Source: Lewinellaceae bacterium (GTDB lineage: Bacteria > Bacteroidota > Bacteroidia > Chitinophagales > Saprospiraceae). Taken from it: a DNA stretch of 64,000 nt. The notes under the pieces are model-generated. The model had not been told where the DNA came from and ran no database searches. It worked only from the letters and a program-made list of their open reading frames with translations. The stretch lies in assembly GCA_020636215.1 (NCBI GenBank), contig JACJYG010000006.1:124001-188000 (forward strand), in the 5' to 3' direction. Each line of letters opens with the position of its first letter. The first letter of the stretch is position 1. Positions 45,653-54,141 of the stretch are shown piece after piece. Made by a program: the position numbers and the translations under genes.

Positions 45653-46991
45653 GATCGCCCTGACTTTTATGCTGGCCAATTTTGCGGTGCTGGTGCTGGT
45701 GCTGGTGCTGTTATATATTCTCACCCGTCAGTATACCCACAAAGAATTTTTTAACCGCCTGGAAGACCGCGCCCACATAGCCGCTCAGGCTTTGCTGGAG
45801 AAGGATGAACTGGCGCACCAGCTTATTGAGGAAATAAACCGGCGTCATTCCAGAACCCTACCCCAGGAAAAAGAGTATTTTTTCCTGCTGGATAGCCTTC
45901 AGAAAATTGTAGCAAATACCCCCGAATACATCTCCATGGGCCTCCTGAAGACGATTGACAGGGACGGGATCGTGGAATTCAGGTCGGGAAAATTATCCGG
46001 GGTAGGCATCCGCTACGAGGATAATCAAGGAGTGTATGCCGCTATTGTAGTAGCCCAGGATCTCTACGGCCAGCGCAAACTCCAGAACTTGCTGCGGTTG
46101 ATGTTGCTCTTCCTCGTCCTTTCTCTGGCCGGCGTTTTCTTCCTTGGCCGCTGGTACGCCTGGCATATCCTGCAACCGATTGGCAGAATGATCCGGAAGG
46201 TGAAAAAGATCAATTCTAGCAACCTGCACCTACGCCTGCAGGAGGAGGAAGGCCGCAAGGATGAACTGGGACAATTGGCGCATACGTTCAACCGAATGCT
46301 GGACCGTCTGGAAGCGGCCATTGAGACCCAGAACCTATTCATCGGCAATGCGTCTCACCAGTTGAAAAACCCGCTGACTGCTATTATCGGGCAGGTGGAA
46401 GCAGCTTTGTTGGAACAAGAGTTGTCTAACGGATCCCGCAGCGCCCTCCAGGCTATCGGTGAAGAGGCGGACCGCCTGAATGCCCTGGTCCGCCAACTGA
46501 TCCGCCTGAGTTATCCGGACAATGTCAACGGGCAGCAGCCGGAATGGCGCTTTGATGAACTCATCTTCGACCTGGTTGAGGAATGTAAGGAAACCTATCC
46601 TCATAACTCTATCGCCATTGATTTTTCAGGTATGCCTTCCAACCCGGAAAAACTGCTCTATCGGGGATCCTATCAACTGATCCGGATCGCGCTGACCAAT
46701 CTGCTGGAAAATGCCCTCAAGTTCTCCCGCAACGAACAGGTCAAAATTCGGGTTCATTTTATGGAGGAAAAACTGGAGGTGAGTATTGTCGACAAGGGGA
46801 TCGGAATTGATCCGGAGGACCAGCCTCATATTTTTAAACCTTTTTACCGGGCTGATAATGCCAGAGGTTACCCAGGCTACGGCATAGGCTTGCCTTTAGT
46901 GGAGAAGATCGCCAAAATGCACGATGGCCGTTTAAGTGTTTCGTCTGAATTGGACAAAGGGACGGTTTTTTCCCTGGAGCTTCCATTCTAA
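45636..46991 (+). CDS. Membrane sensor histidine kinase
   Basis: 451 residues. Two membrane helices (~12-30 and ~150-170) enclose a ~120-residue periplasmic sensor domain, then HAMP (RWYAWHILQPIGRM), an H-box SHQLKNPLTAI (more often SHELRTPL), an N-box NLLENALKFS and G-boxes DKGIGIDPED and GYGIGLPLVEK. It autophosphorylates and passes phosphate to the regulator encoded in the overlapping upstream gene. The signal is not deducible. Efflux-type genes usually near CusRS-like systems are absent here. Confidence 0.92.
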   Translation: MTLRNRIALTFMLANFAVLVLVLVLLYILTRQYTHKEFFNRLEDRAHIAAQALLEKDELAHQLIEEINRRHSRTLPQEKEYFFLLDSLQKIVANTPEYISMGLLKTIDRDGIVEFRSGKLSGVGIRYEDNQGVYAAIVVAQDLYGQRKLQNLLRLMLLFLVLSLAGVFFLGRWYAWHILQPIGRMIRKVKKINSSNLHLRLQEEEGRKDELGQLAHTFNRMLDRLEAAIETQNLFIGNASHQLKNPLTAIIGQVEAALLEQELSNGSRSALQAIGEEADRLNALVRQLIRLSYPDNVNGQQPEWRFDELIFDLVEECKETYPHNSIAIDFSGMPSNPEKLLYRGSYQLIRIALTNLLENALKFSRNEQVKIRVHFMEEKLEVSIVDKGIGIDPEDQPHIFKPFYRADNARGYPGYGIGLPLVEKIAKMHDGRLSVSSELDKGTVFSLELPF

Positions 46992-47054
46992 CCAGATTCT
47001 AATTTCTCTCTAATTTGGCTCTAACCACTATTATCCTGCAGTCCTTTACCTTTG
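46987..47054 (+). promoter_or_regulatory. Four TCTAA half-sites at 11-bp period plus -7 element
   Basis: TCTAA begins at 46987, 46998, 47009 and 47020, each exactly 11 bases apart; the first overlaps the kinase stop codon. A perfect TAnnTTTG (TACCTTTG) occupies 47047-47054. Direct repeats on one helical face upstream of a promoter are typical of OmpR/PhoB-family sites, and such a regulator is encoded immediately upstream. Confidence 0.65.
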
Positions 47055-47059
47055 ATATG

Positions 47060-47279
47060 CGAATTGAATGAAACAGGTGATACAATCAAGATAGCTTGCA
47101 TAATCCCAAAATGCCCGATTTTCAATAGTCCCATATAATGAAGAAATACGGCAGTAGTCTGTAGTGCTCTATCGAGGTTGCAAAACGGATTCATCCCAAT
47201 TTGTTTTTTAGAATTAGGTTGTTTGGATCAACCCTTCATTTCAGGCCAAAAGTCAAAGTGAAGGGTTGATTTTTTTTTT
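47060..47279 (+). ncRNA. Candidate ~220-nt small RNA or leader under two-component control
   Basis: Bounded on the left by the TCTAA array and TACCTTTG, and on the right by a very strong terminator. Only tiny frames such as MKKYGSSL are present, so a non-coding RNA or a leader of the TIR-like gene (start 47577) is the simplest reading. No known RNA family was recognised. Confidence 0.4.
47227..47279 (+). terminator. Rho-independent terminator without an obvious upstream gene
   Basis: ATCAACCCTTCA and TGAAGGGTTGAT form a perfect 12-base stem around a 20-base loop, followed by about nine T. The only candidate transcript it could end is the small RNA starting near 47060. The stretch 47280-47576 after it holds no supported gene; a TACCCTTTG at ~47524 may be the promoter of the TIR-like gene. 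Confidence 0.85.
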
Positions 47280-47576
47280 GGCGCCAAAAACTGGAGATAC
47301 TCCGGATGCCTGGCTGTTTTCTGGGATGCGTTATCGCACTACCACACCATTTTTCTTAACAATGCAATTATTGTCCACTTTTTGTTCTCTCAGACAATCT
47401 CTTTGGCATATAGGCCGTTATCAAAGTAATATAGCCTTTAATCGAAGGAATGATATGGCAGTCGGGGCGGCCTTTTGTAGGATGGGTATGGGCCTGGCAA
47501 TCAGGCATTAAGAATAGGAATGGCTACCCTTTGAAATTAGGATGAGCAATACCTTAACCCCATAAAAGAGAAAACT

Positions 47577-49100
47577 ATGGCCCAGATCCCACAAGAGAAC
47601 CACGCTGCTCACAGTAGATATGAGGAGGCATACCCTCACCCTATGGTAAAAGGCACTAAGCCTTCTTTCGATATCTCACAAAGCCTTACGGCAAGTTTCC
47701 TTTACTCTGAAAAAGACGAGGATTTTCGCGATGAATTATCTGCTTACCTGAAATTGTTGGAAGCTGAAAATTCATGGCTCCGGCTAAAATATTATGCCAT
47801 GGAGCGCCTTAGCCAGTTTGACCTGCGTAAACTTCTGGATAATTCGGACTTGTTTTTATTGGCTGCCAGTACCGACTTTATGGCTGCCACCCTGGAGCAG
47901 GGGGGAATGTTTCGCCGCATTATGGATCATCACCAAACCGGTAAGGTGATGGCAATCGCACTGTTGTTTAGAAAATGCAGGATCAGGGAATGCGTTTTCA
48001 AAAATGCCATCCTGCTACCTCAAAGCCAGGACCCCGTAAATAGTCCTGCCTGGCCTACTCGTGATCATGCCTATCTCGACATCCATGACGCACTGAAGCC
48101 ATTACTGGTGGAAGCACTGGAGAAAAAGACAGCGCTGGAGAAAAGCTGGAAAGCAGCTCAGGCGATTCACAAAGTAGAGAGCTATTGGGCATTTCTCCAA
48201 AAGTATCCCCGCAGCCGTTATTCCCCAAAAGCCAAAAAATACCTGGACGAATTGGTGGAGAAGGAATTGTGGGCAAAGGCCGAACGTCAGGATGATGTTC
48301 CGGGCTATTTCCATTATTTGTCTAATGCGCCAATGCAGGAAAAGCGGTTTGAAGCAGCACAAAGGATCAGCGAAATCGAAGATGATGATGAAAAGAACTG
48401 GGTTGAAGCAGAAAAAAATGATGCTTTTGAGCTTTTTCTCAGATATCGGGCCAATTTCCCGGAGGGTAAGCACCTGAATGAAGATGAAGCAGCCCTCAAC
48501 CGAAAATTAACGACACCAGGGGCGCTGGAAGGAAACTGCAAGGAAAGCCTGGAAAGCAATTTTCTGATGTATCTGGCCTGCCGGCGGCTCAACTTCAATG
48601 AAATGTTTTCTTTGCAATCTTACCTGAAATATGGCAATAAGCTAAAAGAACAACGCGTAGGAGTGTTGAACAATATTTACTGGAACATCTTCAAATTGGT
48701 TGCCGCACCGCTGCTGGCCTTGGTTCTTTTCCTCTACCTGGGCTTCCCTGTTTTGAAGTTATCCGGCATTCCGGAAGGAAGTACTTCACAATTTCTTCGG
48801 GGGGTATTCCGGGCCGCATTAGTCGGCGTTTTGGTTTATGGCATCGTACTGGTCATCAAATCCTTCGTGAATGACTTCCTGATTTTAAAAGATGCCGATG
48901 GGATATTAAAACGCGGTTTGATCCTCCTGAAGGTGGCCTATCTCAACAATGAAATGGATAAGATCCAAAAATTACTGGTCCGGCTTCATAAGGTGGAGCA
49001 GGTACTGGAAAAACTACAGGCTAAAGGCGCTTTGAGTTACCTTTGGGCTACTAATTTTACGGAGGCATTATCAAAGGAAGGGCAACGGTTTGTTGCCTGA
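47577..49100 (+). CDS. TIR-like domain protein with YLxxYP-type repeats and two membrane helices
   Basis: 507 residues. Residues ~36-178 follow the bacterial TIR pattern: FLYSEKDEDFRDELSAYLKLLE, LLDNSDLFLLAASTDFMAA, GKVMAIALLFRKC, LPQSQDPV and WPTRDHAYLDIHDAL. The usual catalytic glutamate helix reads FDLRKLLDNSD, with D82 at the expected Glu position, so NADase activity is doubtful. Residues ~186-310 hold repeats like SYWAFLQKYPRSRYSPKA and LFLRYRANFPEGKHL, known from TIR- and caspase-linked effectors. Helices at ~371-397 and ~409-435 anchor it in the membrane. It may be a defence or signalling effector; no partner gene is adjacent. Confidence 0.65.
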   Translation: MAQIPQENHAAHSRYEEAYPHPMVKGTKPSFDISQSLTASFLYSEKDEDFRDELSAYLKLLEAENSWLRLKYYAMERLSQFDLRKLLDNSDLFLLAASTDFMAATLEQGGMFRRIMDHHQTGKVMAIALLFRKCRIRECVFKNAILLPQSQDPVNSPAWPTRDHAYLDIHDALKPLLVEALEKKTALEKSWKAAQAIHKVESYWAFLQKYPRSRYSPKAKKYLDELVEKELWAKAERQDDVPGYFHYLSNAPMQEKRFEAAQRISEIEDDDEKNWVEAEKNDAFELFLRYRANFPEGKHLNEDEAALNRKLTTPGALEGNCKESLESNFLMYLACRRLNFNEMFSLQSYLKYGNKLKEQRVGVLNNIYWNIFKLVAAPLLALVLFLYLGFPVLKLSGIPEGSTSQFLRGVFRAALVGVLVYGIVLVIKSFVNDFLILKDADGILKRGLILLKVAYLNNEMDKIQKLLVRLHKVEQVLEKLQAKGALSYLWATNFTEALSKEGQRFVA

Positions 49101-49157
49101 GGCCAGGGCGTGTACTTATTTTTAACCTGCCGTCCGCTTGAAACGAGCAATAGCTGT

Positions 49158-50819
49158 TTAACCCATTTTCTGCGCCACCACTATATATCTTGTACTTTTA
49201 CAGCTATCCGCCCAGTCCGGTATCAGTTCCAGGCTTAGGGCGTCGTACAGGCTTACTTTACCGCCAAATGCGCGCTCGAAATAAGCCCGGATGCGGTTCA
49301 GCGGAGGCAGGAAGCGCAGGTGTTTGCCGGCGTAATTGAGTTCCATCCGGCCTTCTCCAAAATTGATATTCATGATCTCACTTTCCTGAAAGACGCGGCC
49401 CTTGTCTTCCACCAGTTGTGGCGTGCGCAGAGAGATGACCTGTTTGTCAGCTGAATACATCAGGTTGGGATACCACCGGATGTGGTCCGGAGCGATAAAA
49501 TCCCCAATGAAATAGCCTCCTGGCTGGAGGAGCGCTGCGGTACGTTGTATCGCCTCTTCCAGGCGTTCATAGTTGAGGTAATGAAAGACATTGAGGCCAC
49601 TGAACGCGATATCCCATTGTTTCCCTTCGCCATCATAGGCGAGAATGTCGCCTAATTCCGCCCGGATACGACGGCGGGCTTCTGTTACCATGGCCTCGGA
49701 AATGTCAATGCCCATAAGATTTTCAAATGGAGCCCCCAGTTCATCGATCATAAACCGCTCGGCCAGGCCGGTGCCGCATCCAATTGAGAATATTGATCTT
49801 TCCCCGAAATCAACAGCATATTGTTTTTGGAAAAAGCGGAGGTAATCGGCCATGAAAGCGTCCAGGCAAGGTTGGCAGATCAGGGCGTCATAGAGCTCAG
49901 CGTAGTGGTGGAAGCGATCCTCAGGCCTGGTTTCCTCCTGAAGTTGGAGCTGTATTTTTGCGGCTTCCCGCAGTTCTTGGTTGAGAATCCGCCAGTAGGT
50001 TGAATTGACTTCATGGCCGTCGGCATCTACGTTGAGTTCGAGGCAGCGCAGGAGTTGAGTGCGGTGGCGGGCAGAGAAAAGGTCTTCCAAAGCATCCTGC
50101 AGTTGCTCCTTGCTGTCGGGCACTCCTGCATCGGCCATGCGCTTCAGGCGCCGCACCAATTCTACCATCTGGCGAAGGCGTGTGGGGAAATCAGGGCGTG
50201 GGCCTTCTTCCGTCCATTTTACTTCCGATTCGGGTAAGGCGTAAAAAACGCCGCCATCCACCCTCTGTATTCGTTCGTTCTGAAGGTCGTACACCCGGGC
50301 GTCCCCTGTTACATTGTCAATGTCAGAAGGGCGGCCGTATACGTGCATGGTCATGAAGTATTCCTCGGTGGGGTTGCCCATTTGATGCACCAGCGTATGG
50401 CTGACCCCAACGACATCACCCGGCCGGAATTGCATGCGGGACAGGGTGGTGATCCGCCCTTCATCAACGCGGAAGACCGCATGCTCGGCCGGGCCGAATA
50501 CCTGAACCGCGCCCCATTGCGTGTAGCCGTGGTCATGAATGGCTGAATAATCACCCGGCGCCCAGGACATGCCCATGATCTCGAAATTCGAACCGGCGAA
50601 AATGAGCTTTCGCCCATAACTGTCGGCGATGGGATGGTTGAAATCGGACCAGGGTTCGAGGTCGGCCGGCTGCACGCCGGCATCCAGTACGATACGGCGT
50701 ACCTCGGAAGGTTTGAGCATCCGCTGCCCTTCCAGTTGATCGACGATGTAACGCAGTGCGGCAGGTAGTAATGCTTTATCTTTGACAGTTGGCCTTGGGC
50801 CGGGAAAAATTTCGGGCAT
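49158..50819 (-). CDS. Cysteine dioxygenase-like cupin fused to a SAM-dependent methyltransferase
   Basis: 553 residues from the ATG at 50819; a TTG start at 50876 would lie inside the candidate promoter. Residues ~20-210 resemble cysteine dioxygenase: H95 and H97 in AIHDHGYTQWG and H145 in TLVHQMGNP as iron ligands. Residues ~300-553 are a class I methyltransferase with FSIGCGTGLAERF (343-355), D372 in MGIDISEAM, and FSGLNVFHYL. The first half would oxidise cysteine or a related thiol to a sulfinate; the second would methylate an unknown acceptor. It is divergent from the thioredoxin-YeeE genes. Confidence 0.82.
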   Translation of the reverse strand: MPEIFPGPRPTVKDKALLPAALRYIVDQLEGQRMLKPSEVRRIVLDAGVQPADLEPWSDFNHPIADSYGRKLIFAGSNFEIMGMSWAPGDYSAIHDHGYTQWGAVQVFGPAEHAVFRVDEGRITTLSRMQFRPGDVVGVSHTLVHQMGNPTEEYFMTMHVYGRPSDIDNVTGDARVYDLQNERIQRVDGGVFYALPESEVKWTEEGPRPDFPTRLRQMVELVRRLKRMADAGVPDSKEQLQDALEDLFSARHRTQLLRCLELNVDADGHEVNSTYWRILNQELREAAKIQLQLQEETRPEDRFHHYAELYDALICQPCLDAFMADYLRFFQKQYAVDFGERSIFSIGCGTGLAERFMIDELGAPFENLMGIDISEAMVTEARRRIRAELGDILAYDGEGKQWDIAFSGLNVFHYLNYERLEEAIQRTAALLQPGGYFIGDFIAPDHIRWYPNLMYSADKQVISLRTPQLVEDKGRVFQESEIMNINFGEGRMELNYAGKHLRFLPPLNRIRAYFERAFGGKVSLYDALSLELIPDWADSCKSTRYIVVAQKMG

Positions 50820-50873
50820 TTTAAAAAGTTGATCCTTTGACAAATAGTTGGATGTTTTCAATCGATCCGCAAA

Positions 50874-50917
50874 CAAAGATCAGAATAAGGCGGTATAATT
50901 CCTGTGATTTTTATCAC
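50874..50917 (-). promoter_or_regulatory. Crp/Fnr-type site and -7 element for the cysteine dioxygenase fusion
   Basis: On the minus strand, GTGA-TAAAAA-TCAC (50917-50904) is followed after exactly 22 bases by GATCTTTG (50881-50874), one mismatch from TAnnTTTG. Transcription would start near 50868, so translation must begin downstream, at the ATG at 50819. Confidence 0.62.
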
Positions 50918-51056
50918 TGAAGTAGTCGCAGCAGATATCCCCACCCTCTGTTTTACCTCATTCCGCTAATCAGCCTTCAGTGGGTGTTGAACTATTTTTA
51001 GCATTGTATCATATTAAACCTATGGGAATAAAATAATTTAAAGAAATTTGACCATT

Positions 51057-51100
51057 GTGATACCTGTCACTGAAGAAAGCAGGAGGCCTTGCCATCTTTG
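51057..51100 (+). promoter_or_regulatory. Crp/Fnr-type site and -7 element for the thioredoxin-YeeE genes
   Basis: GTGA-TACCTG-TCAC (51057-51070), then exactly 22 bases, then CATCTTTG (51093-51100), one mismatch from TAnnTTTG. With the site at 50904 it forms a divergent pair 153 bases apart. Confidence 0.62.
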
Positions 51101-51192
51101 CATCGTGAATCGCACAGATGCCGGAAAAAGTAAAAAAAGAATGGCGAGTGCGGTTGAGGATTAAAATGAGTACGAAAATAAAGAATAGGACC

Positions 51193-51498
51193 ATGAAAAA
51201 GAAAATGTCTTTCAGCGAACTGATAAATGGTGAAAAACCGGTCTTGGTCGATTTCTCTGCCGAATGGTGTGGCCCGTGCAAAGCCATGGCGCCCATCCTG
51301 AAGGAAGTTGCTGGAGAAATTGGAGAAAAAGCTACCATTGTGAAGATCGATGTAGACCAGAACCGTGCCCTGGCCACGAAGATGCAGATTCAGGGCGTGC
51401 CGACTTTCGTGTTGTTCAAAAATGGAGAGATCAAATGGCGACAGTCTGGAATGCAATCTGCACATCAGTTGTCGAACGTGATCAACCAGTTCTCCTAA
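51193..51498 (+). CDS. Thioredoxin
   Basis: 101 residues from the ATG at 51193; a longer frame from 51118 starts too close to the candidate promoter and adds unconserved basic residues. Active site WCGPC (C26, C29), then the cis-proline in GVPTFVLFKNG. Cytoplasmic dithiol-disulfide carrier. Placement ahead of two YeeE/YedE half transporters suggests it reduces imported sulfane sulfur or thiosulfate, which is inference. A weak hairpin (51521-51544) separates it from the next gene. Confidence 0.92.
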   Translation: MKKKMSFSELINGEKPVLVDFSAEWCGPCKAMAPILKEVAGEIGEKATIVKIDVDQNRALATKMQIQGVPTFVLFKNGEIKWRQSGMQSAHQLSNVINQFS

Positions 51499-51571
51499 TC
51501 AGATGATCAAATAATTTTGTCTAAGGCGGCTTAATAGCTGCCTTTCTTATGACCAAAAAATTCGAACAAAT

Positions 51572-52171
51572 ATGGAATTAATCGGGAACTCCAATTCCTT
51601 TGTAGATTTTGTCAGCCAGCCCTGGCATTGGGCGGTTTCGGGCGCCGCTATAGCCCTGGTACTCGCCCTGCTCACCTGGATGGGCCGCAGCTTTGGGGTG
51701 TCGATGACCTTTAAGGACATGTGTTCTATTGCCGGCGCCGGTAAAAAGACGCCGTTTTTTCGGATGGATCTAAAGGACGAGTATTGGCGCATAGCTTTTG
51801 TCGTGGGAGGACTGGTAGGTGGCATCATCTCGGTATTGTTCCTGAAAAGCCCCGAACCGGTTGCCATCTCTCATTCCACAATCGATTATCTGGCTACCAT
51901 TGGTATCAACTACCCGGAAGCTGATGCTAAAGGAATGGGCTTTGTACCGACTTCATTGTTCAATTTCAGTAGCATAAAGGGGATTCTGCTGGCCCTCGGC
52001 GGCGGCTTTCTCATCGGTTTCGGCGCCCGTTATGGCGACGGTTGCACCTCCGGCCACGCCATCTCCGGACTGGCGCACCTGCAGCTGCCATCGCTGATCA
52101 CCGTGATCGGTTTCTTCATCGGCGGGCTGCTGATGACGAACTTGTTGTTTCCCTGGCTGCTGTCCCTGTAA
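51572..52171 (+). CDS. YeeE/YedE family sulfur-compound transporter, first half
   Basis: 199 residues with about four to five membrane helices. The family signature GARYGDGCTSGHAISGLAHL carries the conserved cysteine proposed to handle thiosulfate or persulfide sulfur. Full-length YeeE imports thiosulfate; half-size pairs occur in many bacteria. The second half follows 35 bases downstream. Inner membrane. Confidence 0.9.
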   Translation: MELIGNSNSFVDFVSQPWHWAVSGAAIALVLALLTWMGRSFGVSMTFKDMCSIAGAGKKTPFFRMDLKDEYWRIAFVVGGLVGGIISVLFLKSPEPVAISHSTIDYLATIGINYPEADAKGMGFVPTSLFNFSSIKGILLALGGGFLIGFGARYGDGCTSGHAISGLAHLQLPSLITVIGFFIGGLLMTNLLFPWLLSL

Positions 52172-52206
52172 GGTTTATTTGAAAACTCAAAAAGTGTAAT
52201 CGAACA

Positions 52207-52620
52207 ATGAAACATATTTCCTTTTTCACGGTAGGTATTTTCTTTGGCATTGTGATGACGAAGTCGGAAGCCATCTCCTGGTTCCGCATCCAAGAGATGT
52301 TTCGTTTTGAAAGCTTCCACATGTACGGCATTATCGGTACGGCAGTGGTCCTTGGCGCTATCGCTATATGGATCATGAAAAAAGTACAAATGAAGACCTT
52401 GCGGGGCGCCACAGTTGATTATACTCCCATGAAATTTAACATCAAGCGCCACCTGTTGGCTGGCACCATATTTGGCTTGGGCTGGGCGATCACTGGTTGC
52501 TGCCCCGGGCCAATGTATATCCTGATCGGTAACGGGTATTTCATCATTGCCTTAGTTATGCTGGGCGCCATACTTGGCACCTATGTATATGGCAGAGTAA
52601 TGGACAAGTTACCGCACTAG
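52207..52620 (+). CDS. YeeE/YedE family sulfur-compound transporter, second half
   Basis: 137 residues with about four membrane helices; the signature GLGWAITGCCPGPMYILIGNGY contains the paired cysteines of this subgroup (DUF6691-like). It very likely pairs with the preceding half to form one transporter for thiosulfate or another sulfane-sulfur compound. Codirectional with thioredoxin and followed by a terminator-like hairpin. Confidence 0.9.
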   Translation: MKHISFFTVGIFFGIVMTKSEAISWFRIQEMFRFESFHMYGIIGTAVVLGAIAIWIMKKVQMKTLRGATVDYTPMKFNIKRHLLAGTIFGLGWAITGCCPGPMYILIGNGYFIIALVMLGAILGTYVYGRVMDKLPH

Positions 52621-52689
52621 AAAAGTTATTTAGTTGGGTGATTTATTGGGTAATAGATGAAGTGTGCGCACTTCATCACTATGGAAAAC

Positions 52690-52725
52690 GGGCAGCTGCT
52701 GTTATGGTGGTTGCCCAGTTTTTTT
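52690..52725 (+). terminator. Terminator-like hairpin after the YeeE pair
   Basis: GGGCA and TGCCC arms are followed by AGTTTTTTT. A further inverted repeat, ATGAAGTG-N4-CACTTCAT, lies at 52657-52676. The porin gene begins 17 bases later, so it may have its own promoter or be read through. Confidence 0.45.
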
Positions 52726-52742
52726 GATAAAATACTTTTACG

Positions 52743-54044
52743 ATGAACAGAATGATCCTTTTGGCAACAGCCATAATGTTTGCTCAGGCCCTTTACGGGC
52801 AAAATGATTTCGACAACTGGATCAAAAAGAAAGAAGGCGCCAGGATAGAACCCTTTATGATGGTGCAACTTTGGTCCAGCTACAGCATGGGGCAGGAAGT
52901 ATACAATGCAGATGCGAAACAATATGAAGCAGTTGATGATCGCTTCAACCTGATGTTGCGTCGGGTCCGCCTGGGGTTTCGGGCTGAACCATACGAAGGG
53001 CTGAAGTTTACGGTTGCAGGAGCCTATGACCTCATTGGCCGCGATGTGTTGGCCAGCCCTGTTGGCGGTGCAAATAATGGTTCTTTGCCCAATTTCGGTA
53101 TTTGGGATGCCTTTATGCAGTGGCAGCCTCACAAGGGAAAGCAGGGTTTCAATATCGTTGGCGGATATTTTCGGCCGCAGTTGAGCCGGGAGAGTATTAC
53201 TTCCGGTTGGGCCACCACCTCTATGGAAAAAGCTATGTCTCAAAATTATATTCGCACCCATCTGGTGGGCACTGGCCCGGGCCGGGCCCTGGGGCTCAAC
53301 CTCGGCGGCCTGTTCCTCAATGCGGATAAAAACCTCGGATTAAATTATAACCTCGGCATTTTTAACCCGCTAACGATTGCCAATGGAGGTAACTCTACCG
53401 GCAAGGACTTTTCTCCACTGCTGGTTGGCCGGGTAGTGGCTTATTTCGGCGATCCGGAGCAAACGGAGTATAAGATCGGCTACGATATCAACTACTTTGG
53501 CCAGCGAAAGGGCCTGTCGCTGGGTTTCGGCGGCGCCTGGCAGGGGCAAACGGGCCTATTCGACGCCAGCTACGCTACCGAAGCGGACCTGTTGTTCAAC
53601 TGGGGGCCGCTCAATCTGGACGCCGACTGGAACTTCATGTGGCGGGATGGTAAGCGCGCACTGCCCGATGACCAGGAACGCATTTTTACCTATGCCTCCA
53701 ACACCGGCCACGCCCGCATTGGTTACAATCTTGTATTAAGTAAAAAATATTTCCTGGAACCCACTTTTATGCTGATGCAGTTCAACGGCGCTGCGGGCCT
53801 TACGGGCCAGGCCGACGCAAAAGCGGTTGGCGCTTCCTCCGGCTCCGAGCGCACCTATGACGCGGGAGTCAACTGGTACCTCAATAAGCGCAACCTGAAG
53901 CTCTTGCTCCATTATACCTGGCACGAAGGCGATGCCGGCGATGCGGAACCCGGCTTCACCGGTAATATGTTTTTTAACCAGAGTAGTGTGGGGGCTATCC
54001 GCCGGGGCAATTGGCTGGGCCTGGGACTGAATGCGATTTTTTAA
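52743..54044 (+). CDS. Phosphate-selective porin O/P-family outer-membrane porin
   Basis: 433 residues. A signal peptide ends near ALYGQ. The mature chain alternates as a 16- or 18-strand barrel (RFNLMLRRVRLGFRAEPYEGLKF, GFNIVGGYFRPQLSRES, YKIGYDINYFGQRKGLSLGFGGAW) and ends in LGLNAIF with a terminal aromatic residue. The family takes up anions and oligomers. Its place after thioredoxin-YeeE-YeeE suggests passage of thiosulfate or a similar anion through the outer membrane; this is inference. Confidence 0.85.
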   Translation: MNRMILLATAIMFAQALYGQNDFDNWIKKKEGARIEPFMMVQLWSSYSMGQEVYNADAKQYEAVDDRFNLMLRRVRLGFRAEPYEGLKFTVAGAYDLIGRDVLASPVGGANNGSLPNFGIWDAFMQWQPHKGKQGFNIVGGYFRPQLSRESITSGWATTSMEKAMSQNYIRTHLVGTGPGRALGLNLGGLFLNADKNLGLNYNLGIFNPLTIANGGNSTGKDFSPLLVGRVVAYFGDPEQTEYKIGYDINYFGQRKGLSLGFGGAWQGQTGLFDASYATEADLLFNWGPLNLDADWNFMWRDGKRALPDDQERIFTYASNTGHARIGYNLVLSKKYFLEPTFMLMQFNGAAGLTGQADAKAVGASSGSERTYDAGVNWYLNKRNLKLLLHYTWHEGDAGDAEPGFTGNMFFNQSSVGAIRRGNWLGLGLNAIF

Positions 54045-54141
54045 CTCAGGAGCGCTTTGTCGATGCCCGGCCATTCAGTCCAGATGCTAGGATGCTTGCT
54101 CCCAAACGGAGCTGATCCTGCTGATAGCCATGCCCCTAAGC

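Noticed and set aside
47266..47511. 81-codon frame between the orphan terminator and the TIR-like gene
   Set aside because: It starts inside the terminator T-tract and has no recognisable features; probably chance.
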